DNA of 64,000 nucleotides from Paraspadella gotoi (Eukaryota > Chaetognatha): the NCBI GenBank assembly GCA_051294375.1, contig CM119263.1, forward strand, positions 18,934,628 to 18,998,627, read 5' to 3'. The position numbers and the translations under genes are program-made. The notes beneath the pieces are model-generated. The model had not been told where the DNA came from. It saw only the letters and a list, made by a program, of their open reading frames with translations, and ran no database searches. This document shows positions 26,702 through 38,553 of the stretch, piece after piece (the first letter of the stretch is position 1; the number at the start of each line of letters is the position of its first letter).

Positions 26702-26794
26702 CTCTCTCCTCTCTCTCCTCTCTTAGTCTCACTCCTTTTTTTCTTTCTCCCTCTTTCTCTCTCTCTCTTCTCTCTATTCTCTCTCTCTCTATCT

Positions 26795-26841
<47 letters not shown>

Positions 26842-27015
26842 TCTTCTCTCTCTCTCTTCTCTCTCTCTCTCCTCTCTCACTCTGCGTCCTAGAGGAGAAT
26901 TTTCGAGCCATCACACCATCATCAAGGGTGGAGGCGGTGAGTTTAGGAAAGAATGAGAAGGGAGAGGAGGAGGGAAGAGGAGGGGGAAAGAGGTTAGGAG
27001 GAGGAACTTAGTTGA
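22871..27015 (+). repeat. Block R, copy 2
   Basis: Direct copy of 17041-21016. It carries an extra insertion of about 190 bp at 24868-25058. The (CT)n tract at 26630-26880 occupies the place of the N-gap in copy 1. It ends at GGAACTTAGTTG, the same point where copy 1 runs into its 25-N gap. Confidence 0.88.
24868..25058 (-). mobile_element. Dispersed repeat copy (module A), absent from block R copy 1
   Basis: GCTATCTTGCC, GGTGGTTTAGCC and CATTCATTTAATGAAATAAG match a copy at 43654-43815. The paired locus in copy 1 (about 18975) passes directly from the (TA)n tract to AACAGGTAAGCATTTG. The element is therefore present in one copy only. Confidence 0.7.
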
Positions 27016-27049
27016 TGAGGGAAAGAAATGATGGCGAAATGTAAGAAAG

Positions 27050-27400
27050 GGGAATCGAGGGGGAAGGGAAGGGGGAAGGAGAGGAGAAAAAAAGAAAGAA
27101 GAAGAGAGGAAGCACGAGAGGGGAAAAAGAAAGAAGAAGATCGAGAAGCAGGAGAAGGGGAAAAAGAAGGAGAAGAATCAAGGAAGCAGGAGAGGGGAAA
27201 AAGAAAGAGAGATGAGGAAGCAGAGAGGAGAAAAGAAGGAAGAAGAATCGAGGAAGCAGGAGAGGGGAAAAAAGATAGGAAGAAGAATTGAGGAAGCAGG
27301 AAAGGGGGAAAAAAGAAAGAAGAAGAATCAAGGAAGCAGGAGAGGAGAAAAAGAAGGAAGAAGAATCGAGGAAGCAGGAGATCAGAAAGAATAAAGAATT
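27050..27400. repeat. Purine minisatellite, about 40-bp unit
   Basis: GAGGAAGCAGG recurs at 27250, 27290, 27330 (AAGGAAGCAGG) and 27368, with looser units upstream to about 27100. The unit is GAAGAATCGAGGAAGCAGG plus a GA-rich spacer. The minus strand reads as a Leu/Phe/Ser open frame that is only the repeat. Confidence 0.8.
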
Positions 27401-27419
27401 CAGAAGATAGAAGACGAGT

Positions 27420-28360
27420 AAGAGATGCAGGCTTCCCGATATAACCGATCAAAATGATTTACTTTCAACAATCCATCGGTGAAAATTTCTAAAAACGTTG
27501 TTTATGATTATTAGGAGAAAATTAAAAACTTACTGAGATCCAATAAAAAACTAAGAAAGACAAGATCGGCCAAATGCGTTGCTCCGCAGTGAGGTTCTTA
27601 GCCAGTGTATTAATAACAGTTTCGTCTTTTATTCTTTATAGTTTTAAGATTTCCTGAAGGCGTCGCGAGATTTGATTTTTTTTTCTGTCTTAACAAATGA
27701 GCAATCAATTATAGCGAATCATGAAAATTTTTAACGCGAGCACTCGCGGCGCAACTAACAAGCAAGCAAGGATTATATGATAATGAACATGAAAAAGTAA
27801 TTTAAAGTAAAGGAAAAAAAATCAGGGAAGGAAAATAAGAGAAGAAGAAAGAAAAGATAAAACGAGAAGACGAAGTGATGAAGTTGCTTAGCAACGCGAA
27901 GGCGGATTCCGTCTTATGAAGTCTGGAGTCTGGACGGAATCGATGGGCGAGAGACGCTTCGACTCGGGCGCAGGTGCGGTGGAGACTGGAGCGGAAGACT
28001 TGGGGGGTTAGGGTTGGGGGGGTTTGGGAGGCTGAACGGTGAGAAGCGGGAAGAAAGTAGAAAAAGGAGATAAGGAAAAGATAGAAGATGCGAAAGGCGA
28101 AGAAAGGAAAATGATAAGGAAAAAGGGATTCAAGATCGGATTAGATATAACTGAAAGAGAAAAGATAAGGAAAAAGGATAAAATATCGAGAAAAAAAAAA
28201 GGTAGAGATTTCGACCTTCGATGAAAAAAGAGGAAGAGAAGAAACACAAAAAAAAACCGATGATGATAGTTGATAAAAACGGATAAAAAAACAAGAACGG
28301 TGATTCCAATGTGATGCGCCGCAGTGACTTTATTTTCACGTGTATTTCCCTTTTAATCAC
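27420..28360. other. Intergenic, no gene seen; one X-box-like site
   Basis: Ordinary sequence with a GC-rich patch at 27895-28040 and A/G-rich sequence after it. An RFX-type site lies at 27883-27895 (separate entry). No open frame with protein-like composition was found. Confidence 0.5.
27883..27895. promoter_or_regulatory. X-box-like palindrome (RFX-type)
   Basis: GTTGCTTAGCAAC has two perfect inverted half-sites, GTTGCT and AGCAAC, as in X-boxes bound by RFX factors, which often control cilium genes. No cilium gene is recognisable nearby, so function is unproven. Confidence 0.35.
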
Positions 28361-28364
28361 ATTA

Positions 28365-28395
28365 TATGACATGACATGACATGACATGACATGAC
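28365..28395. repeat. (TGACA)n pentanucleotide repeat
   Basis: Six tandem ATGAC/TGACA units, followed by AT-rich sequence. Confidence 0.9.
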
Positions 28396-28869
28396 TAAAA
28401 ATTTTTTGCCCGTGTATTTATGACATGCACTGCAAAAAAATTTTGTATTTTATTCTTTATAGTTTTAGAAATTTAGATTCGAGGTTTTTTTCCGTCTTAA
28501 CCAATGAGCAACCAACTATAGGCAAATTATATGCATTTTTAACTAAATTGGGACAGACCGACCTAAAATTGACTTATAGAGGTGCTCGGCGGCGGATACT
28601 AAAAAAGATCTGAAATCAAAAAAGCAGAATCATATTTGGAAATGTCAAGAAGAGAGATGCTACGTAATGTCTGATGGCGAATATTTCGGGACAAAATCTT
28701 TTTTCGGTTCTCTCTTCAATTACTCGTTCGATTCGAGATCTAATCATACTGAGTCTCACTCTCTCTTTCCGCTCTGTTATTACCTTTTTTCGGACTTTTA
28801 TTTGTCAGTCTTCCCCGTGTTGCCTTCATACTGGTTACAAGATTAATTGTCGTCATTATCATCCATCGT

Positions 28870-28994
28870 ACATGTCGTCGTCGATGTCGTCTTTTTCCTC
28901 GTCGTCGTCTTCATAGTCGTCGTCGACGTCTCCGTCGCCGCAACAGTCATTCTCGTCATCACCTTTTTAGTCGTCGTCGTCTTCTTTCCCGCCA

Positions 28995-29025
<31 letters not shown>

Positions 29026-29030
29026 GCCAT
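28870..29030. repeat. (GTC)n triplet cluster
   Basis: Imperfect GTC/GTT triplets that end in a pure GTCGTCGTCGTC run. A (GAT)n tract starts at 29293 and runs into the gap 29332-29645. Reading these as Val- or Asp-rich protein has no support. Confidence 0.85.
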
Positions 29031-29645
29031 GAATTTTTTAAAAAACTGGCGCGGCGTCGGATTCGCCTCCCGCGCCTCAAACGTCATGCATATTCACACG
29101 GCTGGAGGAGTGAATGGAGGGGGGGGAGTTGGATGGAAGGAGATGGAGTTGTGCTGTTGTGGTCTTTGATGTTGGAGTGTGGAAGCGAATGGATGAGATG
29201 GCGAGTCGTGGTTGAAGAATTGACCAGGTTATATTGCTTGTGCTGAGAAAATTAGTATCTGAATGTGTGGAGACTATTAAGTAGCATGGTATTGATGATG
29301 ATGATGATAATGATGATGATGATGATGATGANNNNNNNNNNNNNNNNNNNNNNNNNNNNNNNNNNNNNNNNNNNNNNNNNNNNNNNNNNNNNNNNNNNNN
29401 NNNNNNNNNNNNNNNNNNNNNNNNNNNNNNNNNNNNNNNNNNNNNNNNNNNNNNNNNNNNNNNNNNNNNNNNNNNNNNNNNNNNNNNNNNNNNNNNNNNN
29501 NNNNNNNNNNNNNNNNNNNNNNNNNNNNNNNNNNNNNNNNNNNNNNNNNNNNNNNNNNNNNNNNNNNNNNNNNNNNNNNNNNNNNNNNNNNNNNNNNNNN
29601 NNNNNNNNNNNNNNNNNNNNNNNNNNNNNNNNNNNNNNNNNNNNN

Positions 29646-31000
29646 ACTGTCATTTGGTTTCTTTTCCACTCGCTACCTCGATGTTCGTTTGTATTAATGT
29701 TGGTCTGTATTTTATTAATTGTATGTATATGCGAGGGAGCCACTAACTTGGGACTTTGTTTTCAATTGGATTAAAACCTTGAAAAAGTTTGTTTATTAAA
29801 TGTGAAAAGGAATGAAGACCAAAAATGACGGACAGAAAATCAAAATATGAAAATTTCAAAATTACTTGTTTCACTATATTAAGTTTTAAATTTTAAAATA
29901 TTTATTACAAATTATTTTATTTATTTCATATTTACATATTTTTATTATTGCATTTTAAAAATTTTGTTTTTGATAACCTTAATCTGAAAACTATTAAACT
30001 ATTATCGGAAGACTTATGAAAATAGAGTGATCATCTATGTTTGTATTTTTAACTTGTAAAGAAATCATCCATATTCGGTATATTTATTTATTAATATAAT
30101 TTCTGCGAAGCTTGGGAGGTGAGTCTACCTCTTGATGGCCGAATCGAAAATTCAAACCGACAGAGAAGAAGCGAAAGCCAATAAAATCACTGAATATAAA
30201 AATAAAAACAAATTTAAAAGAAATCTTTAAAAAAATGAACAACAAAAAAGATATTAAGGCGAAGGCTTGCCAATGATGCTTCTCTTTAATACCATCGTTG
30301 GCTTCTCCTTCATTACTCGCTCGTTCATCACATTTTTTTTCGATGAAAAAGAAAATTTCCTATTTAACAGAATTTATGGTTTTCGTTTAATAACATTTTT
30401 CAGGGATTTGAGAAGCAGTAGTATGTTCTTGATTCATTTCATTGAGTCCGAATTATGTAGAATTTTTCGACAAAATATAAAATTTTATTTAAATGTAATC
30501 TTTAAACTACACAAGATTAAAACAAAGTTCCGATTAAATGATTCGTAAATAAAGAAATCTCGAGATGAGGGCGAGGAAAAAAAAAACCCCTCAGTCCGTC
30601 TGTCTCTATCTCTATCCCTATCTTCTTTTTTTTTTCCAGCGCATTCTCAAAACTAATTTGCATTAAAATCGAAATTCCGCCCCCGATCGACGACGGCGAG
30701 TCTCTTTCAGCCCAGACTCATCGAAAACCGATTACATACGGGCTTTTCTGATGTCTTGTGTGTGTGTATTTGTGTGTGACCACTCAGACACGTTTGCGTC
30801 TGGTCTTTTCTCTTTTTTTTTTCTCATCTTTTCTTTGAAGGAACCAAAAAGCGCGTATCTATTGAAATTACGGACGGGACGCTCGGCTCATTTCCGTATT
30901 TCTAAGAACATCCCTCTTCCGATCGTTTTATGTCCATAAGCGGTCATGGGAATATATTGAGACTCTTCAGTTGAGGCGATGGAGAGAAGAGAGAGAAAAG
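29646..31000. other. AT-rich intergenic, no gene seen
   Basis: AT-rich DNA with short open frames. A stretch at 30830-30940 follows a good splice-acceptor-like TTTTCTTTGAAG on plus and is open for about 32 codons. Nothing else supports it as an exon. Confidence 0.5.
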
Positions 31001-31008
31001 GAAAGGGA

Positions 31009-31010
<2 letters not shown>

Positions 31011-31082
<72 letters not shown>
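31011..31082. repeat. Pure (GA)n tract
   Basis: About 70 bp of uninterrupted GA dinucleotides, with A/G-rich sequence after it to 31250. Confidence 0.95.
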
Positions 31083-31084
<2 letters not shown>

Positions 31085-31283
31085 AGGGAACTCGTGGAGA
31101 AAGTATGATAAGATACTTGAGGAAGAAAGAAGGACGTTTTAAGAAAAGGAGGCGGAAGGACGAATAAAAGGAAAGAGGGAGGAAGAAATGGAAGAAGAAG
31201 TATTAGAATGAGAAAAAAAAATGAGAAAACAAAGAAGAAGAAAAAAGAAAATAAATTACGATCTAAAATTTAAGCTGGCTGAC

Positions 31284-31556
31284 CTTTCCACTGGACCTCT
31301 CCAGCCGACCTCTGAAGCCAACCTGCCCTTCGACGATGTAAAATCGATTGAGAGAAGCTTGACCTGTCGAAAACAACCGCCGATGCACTGAGACCGGATT
31401 ATCAGTCCCTGGAGCCTTGAAACTAAAAAGGAAAAAAGTAGAACAGGGGAATCGCCTGACGTCGACAGTCATTGGTTCCAATACCTGGCCAACGGATGGA
31501 ACAGCAACTGGGCGACATTATATATGGAGGAGTTTCGATGACGTCGGGAGACGAAG
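31284..31556 (-). CDS. Two-exon gene fragment, unrecognised (candidate)
   Basis: A balanced-composition island within A/G-rich DNA shows a full set of canonical splice signals on the minus strand. There is an acceptor TTATTTGTTTAG before 31556, exon 31556-31485 (72 bp), donor CAG|GTATTGG, a 62-bp intron, acceptor TTTTTTCCTTTTTAG, exon 31422-31284 (139 bp) and donor AAAG|GTCAGC. Two of the three frames stay open across the join. One gives PPYIMSPSCCSIRWP in exon 1 and the other gives NRFYIVEGQVGFRG in exon 2. I cannot choose the frame or recognise a family. Neighbouring exons were not found. It could be a gene relic. Confidence 0.4.
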
Positions 31557-31704
31557 CTAAACAAATAAACATAAATCAAGACGTTGGGAATTCTATCGTT
31601 CATTTTGCAAAAGTATTAAATCTACGAAAAGAAAATCAGTGTTTCTGTGGAAATGTTATTGTGAAGTAAGATGAAAATATGGAAATAAAGCGAGAAAGAA
31701 TGAA

Positions 31705-31707
31705 ATA

Positions 31708-31799
<92 letters not shown>

Positions 31800-31800
31800 G
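31705..31800. repeat. (GAAA)n tetranucleotide tract
   Basis: About 24 near-perfect GAAA units. The minus strand reads as Phe-Leu-Ser repeats. Confidence 0.95.
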
Positions 31801-32079
31801 AGAAAGAAATAAAAAAAAATAACGAAAGAAAGAAAAAAACTAAGGGAAAAGAATATAAAAATCCTAAGAAAAAAAATAGAAACCAACAAAATTAAGGATA
31901 AGCCATCAAAAAAGAAAAATTAAAAAAAGGGAAAAAGCCAAGAAAGTCGTTTGGAATCGAAGAAGCGAAAAGAGGTTGGATGCATGCTGAACATGCTTCC
32001 TCGCTATCTCCGTCCAAATCGAGCTCCGAGATCGAGGGAGATTTCTGTCTCGTTAATGAGAAAAAAATGAGAATGACTC

Positions 32080-32081
32080 CC

Positions 32082-32131
<50 letters not shown>

Positions 32132-32135
32132 ACGA
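32080..32135. repeat. (ACG)n triplet tract
   Basis: GACGACGACGAC units, almost pure. The surrounding 31800-32440 holds no clear gene. Confidence 0.9.
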
Positions 32136-32437
32136 TGGTCGTGATGGGAACTTCCTCAAAAGCAGCGAAGACAAACAAAGTAACAACAACAACGACAACG
32201 GAAAGACGATCAAAAAAAGAAGAGAATCTAATTTTCAAAGTAGAAATCGAGTCTCAATGTCGTTGGGTCGATCATCGCCTTCGTCGTCGTCGTCGTTTTT
32301 AACGTCGGCATCGTCATCTTTTCCATTGTTCAGTAATCATTGTCTCCGCCCGCTTTTTTCCAATGATCATATTTCAAATCCTGTCTCTTCATCGCAGTTC
32401 GGAAATCCGAGACAAAGTCTCATCTGTCTTCGCTTCC

Positions 32438-32987
<550 letters not shown>

Positions 32988-33317
32988 AAGAGCGGCGCTA
33001 TCATTCTTTTGTCATCGTGGTCAAAGAATTGACAGAGACGCCCCCGTTCGATGAACACGAAAAAAACTTCATAATGTCTTTTCCCAGTTCATTTTTTTAA
33101 AACCTGCCTCTTTGAAAAGCAGTGGCGACGTAATCGTAGTTGGCAACAACCGACTTTATCGCCTCAATAAATTTACAACAAAAACGAAAGTAGCGACAAT
33201 TCGGATCCCAGATGCGTATTATGTCAAACTAAATTATTCTCTACTTCCACAAACTGCTTACCAAAATAGTATTTTGGTACATCATTTTCTAATCTAAACA
33301 GCAGCATCGAAAATAAA

Positions 33318-33485
33318 ATGGCGTTAGCAAATCTCACGGACGAGACCACCGCAACAAAAGCACAAAAACCAATCAGCAACGCAGTGTGGACCACAACAAT
33401 AACAACGCGGCAGCCTCGACAGCTTTGGCGCGGCCGCGACGAGGACGCAGCCACGAACGCATCGATGATTGAGAGGAAAAGTTGA
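33318..33485 (+). CDS. Small open reading frame, 55 aa (hypothetical)
   Basis: ATG in a favourable context (AAAATGG) opens a 55-residue frame starting MALANLTDETTATKAQ and ending NASMIERKS. It is hydrophilic and Thr-rich, with no simple repeat, signal peptide or known motif. GC content is higher than in the flanks. The minus strand of the same stretch is also open (33224-33529), so it may be chance. A (GTC)n tract follows at 33594-33622. Confidence 0.2.
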   Translation: MALANLTDETTATKAQKPISNAVWTTTITTRQPRQLWRGRDEDAATNASMIERKS

Positions 33486-34016
33486 ATATTTGACCGTTGA
33501 TGGATATTTTTCCCTGGAAGCCTCAACAACCTCGTAAATCAAGAACACCTTACCTTTTTAAATCTTCAATCTCGGGATCTCTCTTTGCTGGCGCCGTCGT
33601 CGTCGTCGTCGTCGTCGTCGTTGCCAGACGGAAGGAGAGAGGAAGACAGATTTTTCAAACAAAATTTCCTCCTCTATACGAAGGAGGGCGTTCCTGACGT
33701 TTTCGTCGTCGTCGCCTTCGTGGTCTACGTTGAGGACAGCGAGAGGAAAAAGAAAAAAGTCTTCGAACTTAAATTGTTTTTTGGCCTCTCAGCATTGCTC
33801 GTCTCTACGGAGCGGAATGCGGATCCAAAAACTACATTTAACCTCTTCGTCGACCACAACAAAAATCAGAGCCCTGTCCGTCTTCCTCCGTTCCACCCAC
33901 TTACCTTTTTTTACCTTACCTAATCCAGTCTCTCTCTTTGTCTTCTCCTCACAGACTTTCATTCTTCTCATAAACGTTTCTTTTAAAAGGGAATCCGAGA
34001 TTCCAATTTGTTGAAT

Positions 34017-34019
<3 letters not shown>

Positions 34020-34068
<49 letters not shown>

Positions 34069-34131
34069 CTCTCTCTCTTCTCTCTCTCTCCTCTCTCTCT
34101 CTCTTCTCTCCTCGTCTCTCTCTCTCTCTTC

Positions 34132-34168
<37 letters not shown>

Positions 34169-34205
34169 TCCCTCCCGGTCCTTCTCTCTCTTTCTTCTCT
34201 CTCTC
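34020..34205. repeat. (CT)n tract with TCTTC/TCGTC interruptions
   Basis: About 185 bp of nearly pure pyrimidine dinucleotides. Confidence 0.95.
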
Positions 34206-34319
34206 TTGTTTTCCTCAGGCTTAGCGTGTTTCGCATAAATACACTTTGATTGAAAACTCTTTTGTTTTTCTGTTTTTTCGGTTTTTTGTTTGAACGTGAG
34301 CAATTGCGTTCCTAAGTCA

Positions 34320-34620
34320 AACGTGATGAAATTCGCGTGCGTTTTCTTTCAGTTCACGTCGACAGTTGACGCTTCTCACTCCACGTGCGGGTGCGGAGTT
34401 TCCAGCCCGCCACGCGTAGATCTCTGCACACAGTTCGCAACTTTGCACGCGCATCCCTCGGCGCGTAATCAATAATGCGAGCGCACGAAGTGGGCGTTCC
34501 CCCCCGCGGGCGTTTTGTTTCGACGCCGCGATCGGCGAGAGGGTGGAGCCGCGTCGTTTTCCCATTGGTGTTCGTCGGTTGGCGTCGGCCCCACCACTCG
34601 TGTTAGCGTTTGAAAACGTC
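34320..34620. other. CpG-rich island with exon- or promoter-like features
   Basis: The island contains many CG dinucleotides, an inverted CCAAT box (CCCATTGG at about 34560), and GTGGGCG and CCCCGCGGGCG GC-box-like motifs. On plus, GCGTTTTCTTTCAG precedes a 40-codon open stretch (34353-34475) with several Cys, then TAA. A long minus frame (34317-34565) is Arg-rich. Promoter and terminal exon are both possible. Confidence 0.35.
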
Positions 34621-35307
34621 GCTGTAATATGTAAATATTAGTAAATTGAGTAAGTATATCAATTTTTTTAAGTATTTTAAATCGTTTTGGACTTTTTAAA
34701 CCTTTAACATAATTTACTGAGTCACTACTACTCATTTGGTTCTCCTTTCCCCTTTTTCTTGTCATTTACTACCAACCTTGTCTCTTTTTACTTTCTCTTT
34801 TCTTACCCAATTGACTTTTTTAATCTCTCCATCTTCCACCCCCCCTCTGACTGCACTCTTCCCCACCACCCGATTCCCTCTTCAAGGGACCAGAAAAAAA
34901 ACCCCTCTTCTCTTATCATCCACGCATTGTTTTCTTAAGAGGGCGAAGACCTCCGAGGATTGGGGACAAGAGGGGGGTGATGTGAAAAAGGGAGAGGGTG
35001 TGAGGTTTTGAGGGCGAAAAGAAAAAAGTTAAGAGGGAAGGAGCTTCTTAGACTCAGTATAAAAGGGTAAAACTAAAAGGGAGAGAGGACAACAAATAAT
35101 AAACTAGAATACTAAAATACTGTAATTGAAGGGAGTGTGCTATGTAATGGCGGCGTCATGAACAGGTATCTAAGAATAAGAGCGAAGTGATTAAAGAAGG
35201 CGGCCCCGTTGGAAGTCCGAGGAGGTCTTCACGCGGTGCCTTTGGCCAAGGGCGTGAGATCCCTCGAGAAATGAAAACGGACTGAACTTCAAGTCGGGGA
35301 GCTGGAA

Positions 35308-35390
35308 CTGAGCAGTCGTTGAACAGTCACTGAACTGTCTTTGAACAGTCGGTGAACGCTGAACGGACGATGAACAGTCGCTCAACGGGA
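35308..35390. repeat. 11-bp minisatellite
   Basis: GAACAGTCGNT-type units start at 35310, 35321, 35332, 35343, 35354, 35361, 35372 and 35383. Spacing is exactly 11 bp except for one 7-bp step. Confidence 0.85.
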
Positions 35391-35734
35391 TTTTTCGTCC
35401 GGAGAAATGGGTGTCGAATAAATTCTCCCCTATACTCCCCCCTCCGCCCCCTTTCCCCTCGCTTCGTCTAAATGCAAATTATTCAGATGAAGAGAATGAG
35501 GACGAGGAAAATGAGGGGGCGACGGCGACCCTCGACTTTTCATGCGCTCGTTACAATATCAAGACTCATAACGCGACTTTCAAAAGACGAATTCCGTTTC
35601 CATGGAGACAGTAAACAAACGTGGGCCGGAGCCTCCTCCTCCCCTTTCATTTTCTCGGTCCCCCACACAAACGGAATTTCAAAACACCGATTTTATCCCA
35701 AATAAAATAAAAAAGCAATTTTCCTTTTTATGTC

Positions 35735-35952
<218 letters not shown>

Positions 35953-36077
35953 CGCTTTTCATCGAAATCCTATTTCATCCTCCTTTCACCCCGACGCCTT
36001 TATTTTTATTTAAATCCTATTTATTCTCTCTTTTTTCCCAAAATATTCTAGATTTCTTTTTTGTGGTCGCGTCATCG

Positions 36078-36109
<32 letters not shown>

Positions 36110-36361
36110 CTTTATGGCGACGGCGGGGTTTTCGTCGCCTGTCGTCTTCCGCCGGAAATAAATATTGTCTTGCAAAAACAAAAAGGCGAAAACAAAATAA
36201 ATACCAAAAAAAAATAACGTCAACTGAAAACCTCGAAACCGAGAGAGAAGAAATAAAGTGAAGACGACGACAAAATATTAAATACATTCTTTACAAGTTT
36301 AAAGGAATAGCAACAACAAACAGTTACAATAAATGAGCGAAAACATAAGGTGAGGAAATGA

Positions 36362-36706
36362 GAAAGTGACGACGATGACGTAAACGACGTCGCCGACGAA
36401 AACAAAGACGATGACGTCAAACGCGAAGAAGAAATTGACGAAGGGGAAGACGACGACGATGAAACCGAAAACGACAGTGACGTCAGCGACGACGACGACG
36501 ACGACGATGACGTAAACGACGTCACAGAAGAAAACAAAGACGATGACGTCAAACGCGAAGAAGAAATTGACGAAGGGGAAGACGACGACGATGAAACCGA
36601 AAACAACAGTGACGTCAGCGACGACGACGACGACGACGACGACGACGGAGAGGAAGTCGATTTTTGGCTTTTAACGTATCAACGTTTAATGCATTTCGAG
36701 TAACGC
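36362..36706 (+). other. Acidic open frame without ATG over a tandem repeat
   Basis: After a TGA, the plus frame is open for about 114 codons to TAA at 36704. It reads as Asp/Glu-rich blocks such as DVKREEEIDEGEDDDDETEN repeated twice, then DDDGEEVDFWLLTYQRLMHF. No start codon precedes the repeat. The minus strand is equally open and reads Ser-rich. It could be an internal exon of an acidic protein, but the triplet composition alone would produce this. Confidence 0.25.
36371..36634. repeat. 132-bp tandem repeat, two units, with four CRE palindromes
   Basis: GACGATGACGTAAACGACGT begins at 36371 and again at 36503. The two units differ at few positions. Perfect TGACGTCA sites lie at 36412, 36478, 36544 and 36610, each exactly 66 bp apart. 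The unit is flanked by (ACG)n triplets. Confidence 0.9.
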
Positions 36707-36789
36707 GTTAAAGTCGTCGCGGCGCCTTCTGCGGTCTCGAGTGGAGTGGAACAAAATAGCATCGCTATGTGAAGGGTAAGGGCGCGAAA

Positions 36790-37018
36790 GGTGATGATGA
36801 TGATGACGATGATGATGATGATGATGATGATTATGATGAAGATGACGATAATGATGATGATTTTAATGATGATGATGATGACGACGACGGAGAGAACGAC
36901 TCGAAGGTGACGCGAGTCGGTCGGTCGGTGACAGGTTTATCAAATTCTCTTGAGATGTCGCTAATTGCCTCCGATGTGAAGACGACGTCCACGACGACGA
37001 CGACGACGACGACGACGA
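36790..37018. repeat. (GAT/GAC)n and (ACG)n triplet tracts
   Basis: GATGATGATGAC tracts at 36790-36895 and a CGACGACGACG run at 36978-37018. The open frame 36769-37029 reads poly-Asp then poly-Thr and is a repeat artefact. Confidence 0.9.
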
Positions 37019-37029
37019 TCGTTAATTGA

Positions 37030-38440
37030 AAGAATATGTTTTAAAATAAAATCTGCGTCTCGAAATTAGATTTAAACGAATGTCTTTCAGATTTAGATTT
37101 TGATTCAAACATTTTTACGACGTCATGTCGAAGACGGATTTGTTTTCGTCTAGATTTAATTAAAAGGCTGTCAGTAGTTGAAAAGTAGGATTTTGAGTCG
37201 AATCCCATTGTTGAGTCGAATTTTTTGGGTCGAATCACGATCAAAGCGGCAAAATGAATCTGACTTTTATGTCGAAGAGTAGTTCAAATTTAATTTAGGT
37301 TTCAGTTTTGCCAGTTGCCATTAACATTTTTCAACTACCGCCATTAATGAAATAATATAAACTAATATTGCTAAATCTTATAAAAGTCAAAACTACGTTA
37401 TGAAAATAACGTTTCTTATATNNNNNNNNNNNNNNNNNNNNNNNNNNNNNNNNNNNNNNNNNNNNNNNNNNNNNNNNNNNNNNNNNNNNNNNNNNNNNNN
37501 NNNNNNNNNNNNNNNNNNNNNNNNNNNNNNNNNNNNNNNNNNNNNNNNNNNNNNNNNNNNNNNNNNNNNNNNNNNNNNNNNNNNNNNNNNNNNNNNNNNN
37601 NNNNNNNNNNNNNNNNNNNNNNNNNNNNNNNNNNNNNNNNNNNNNNNNNNNNNNNNNNNNNNNNNNNNNNNNNNNNNNNNNNNNNNNCCCCCAACTTTCC
37701 CCTTCCCCTAACGCCGAGAAAACCAATAGGGAGGAGAACCGCGCATAGGAAACCGTTTTAACTTCATTAATCAAGACGAGCGAGACGCAATTAAAATAAT
37801 TTCCCCCTGAAAATCGAATGAAGACGAACATTGTTTTTTCGCGTGCGTGAAAAAAAAACGCGAAAAAAAAGAAAGAAAAGTTGGGAAATAAACGTCTTCT
37901 CTTTTTTTCTTTTTTTTTTTCAAAATGGCGTCAAAGACGAAGAGGCGTTCGAAAGCGGGCGGAAGAGAATTATCACGGAGTTGGCGATGGAGGGGCCAAT
38001 TAGGAGGCGGGACGTTACGTCGAAAGAAATTGGGAAGGGATTGTCTTTAAGTGGAATTAAGTTATTTTTGTGCGGTGCAAAGGGTCGGTGAATCTATTTT
38101 GGATTTTCTTGAATGTGAAATTAAAAACCTATACTGATTTATCTTAAGAGTATTAGTGCGTAATTATTCAAATCAATCGGTTCAATATTGAACATGTTTT
38201 ACAAACGAAGGCCCTTGCATAAAGAATAAAAGAAATACTACCTTCTAAACAATAGAGGAAAAAATACAGCAAGAAACAAAGCGTCTTAAAAAAAATATGG
38301 ATTTAAATCTTAGAATCTCATTTTCCTTTAGTTTTTCAATTATCTGGAGAAAAATGCGTATCTTGTTCATCGTAATCCTTTTCGATTTTTGTTCACCCCC
38401 TCTTTAAATTTGTTTTTCTCGGCACTAATACTTAATTTAT
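37030..38440. other. AT-rich intergenic with a 266-N gap
   Basis: No gene seen. The gap is 37422-37687. GAGTCGAA repeats three times near 37190-37230. Confidence 0.5.
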
Positions 38441-38449
38441 TCATAATTC

Positions 38450-38465
38450 TCTCTCTTTCTTTCTC

Positions 38466-38551
<86 letters not shown>
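38450..38551. repeat. (CT)n tract
   Basis: About 100 bp, almost pure. A short GCTTGCTCG-type repeat follows at 38650-38700. The T-rich 38750-39152 and the gap 39153-39383 hold no recognisable gene. Confidence 0.95.

Positions 38552-38553
<2 letters not shown>

Noticed and set aside
27050-27400. Regularly spaced repeats, checked as a CRISPR array
   Set aside because: Units are contiguous degenerate purine minisatellites without unique spacers, in a eukaryotic genome.
28005-28030. TTAGGGTTGGGG, telomere-like
   Set aside because: A single occurrence, not an array.
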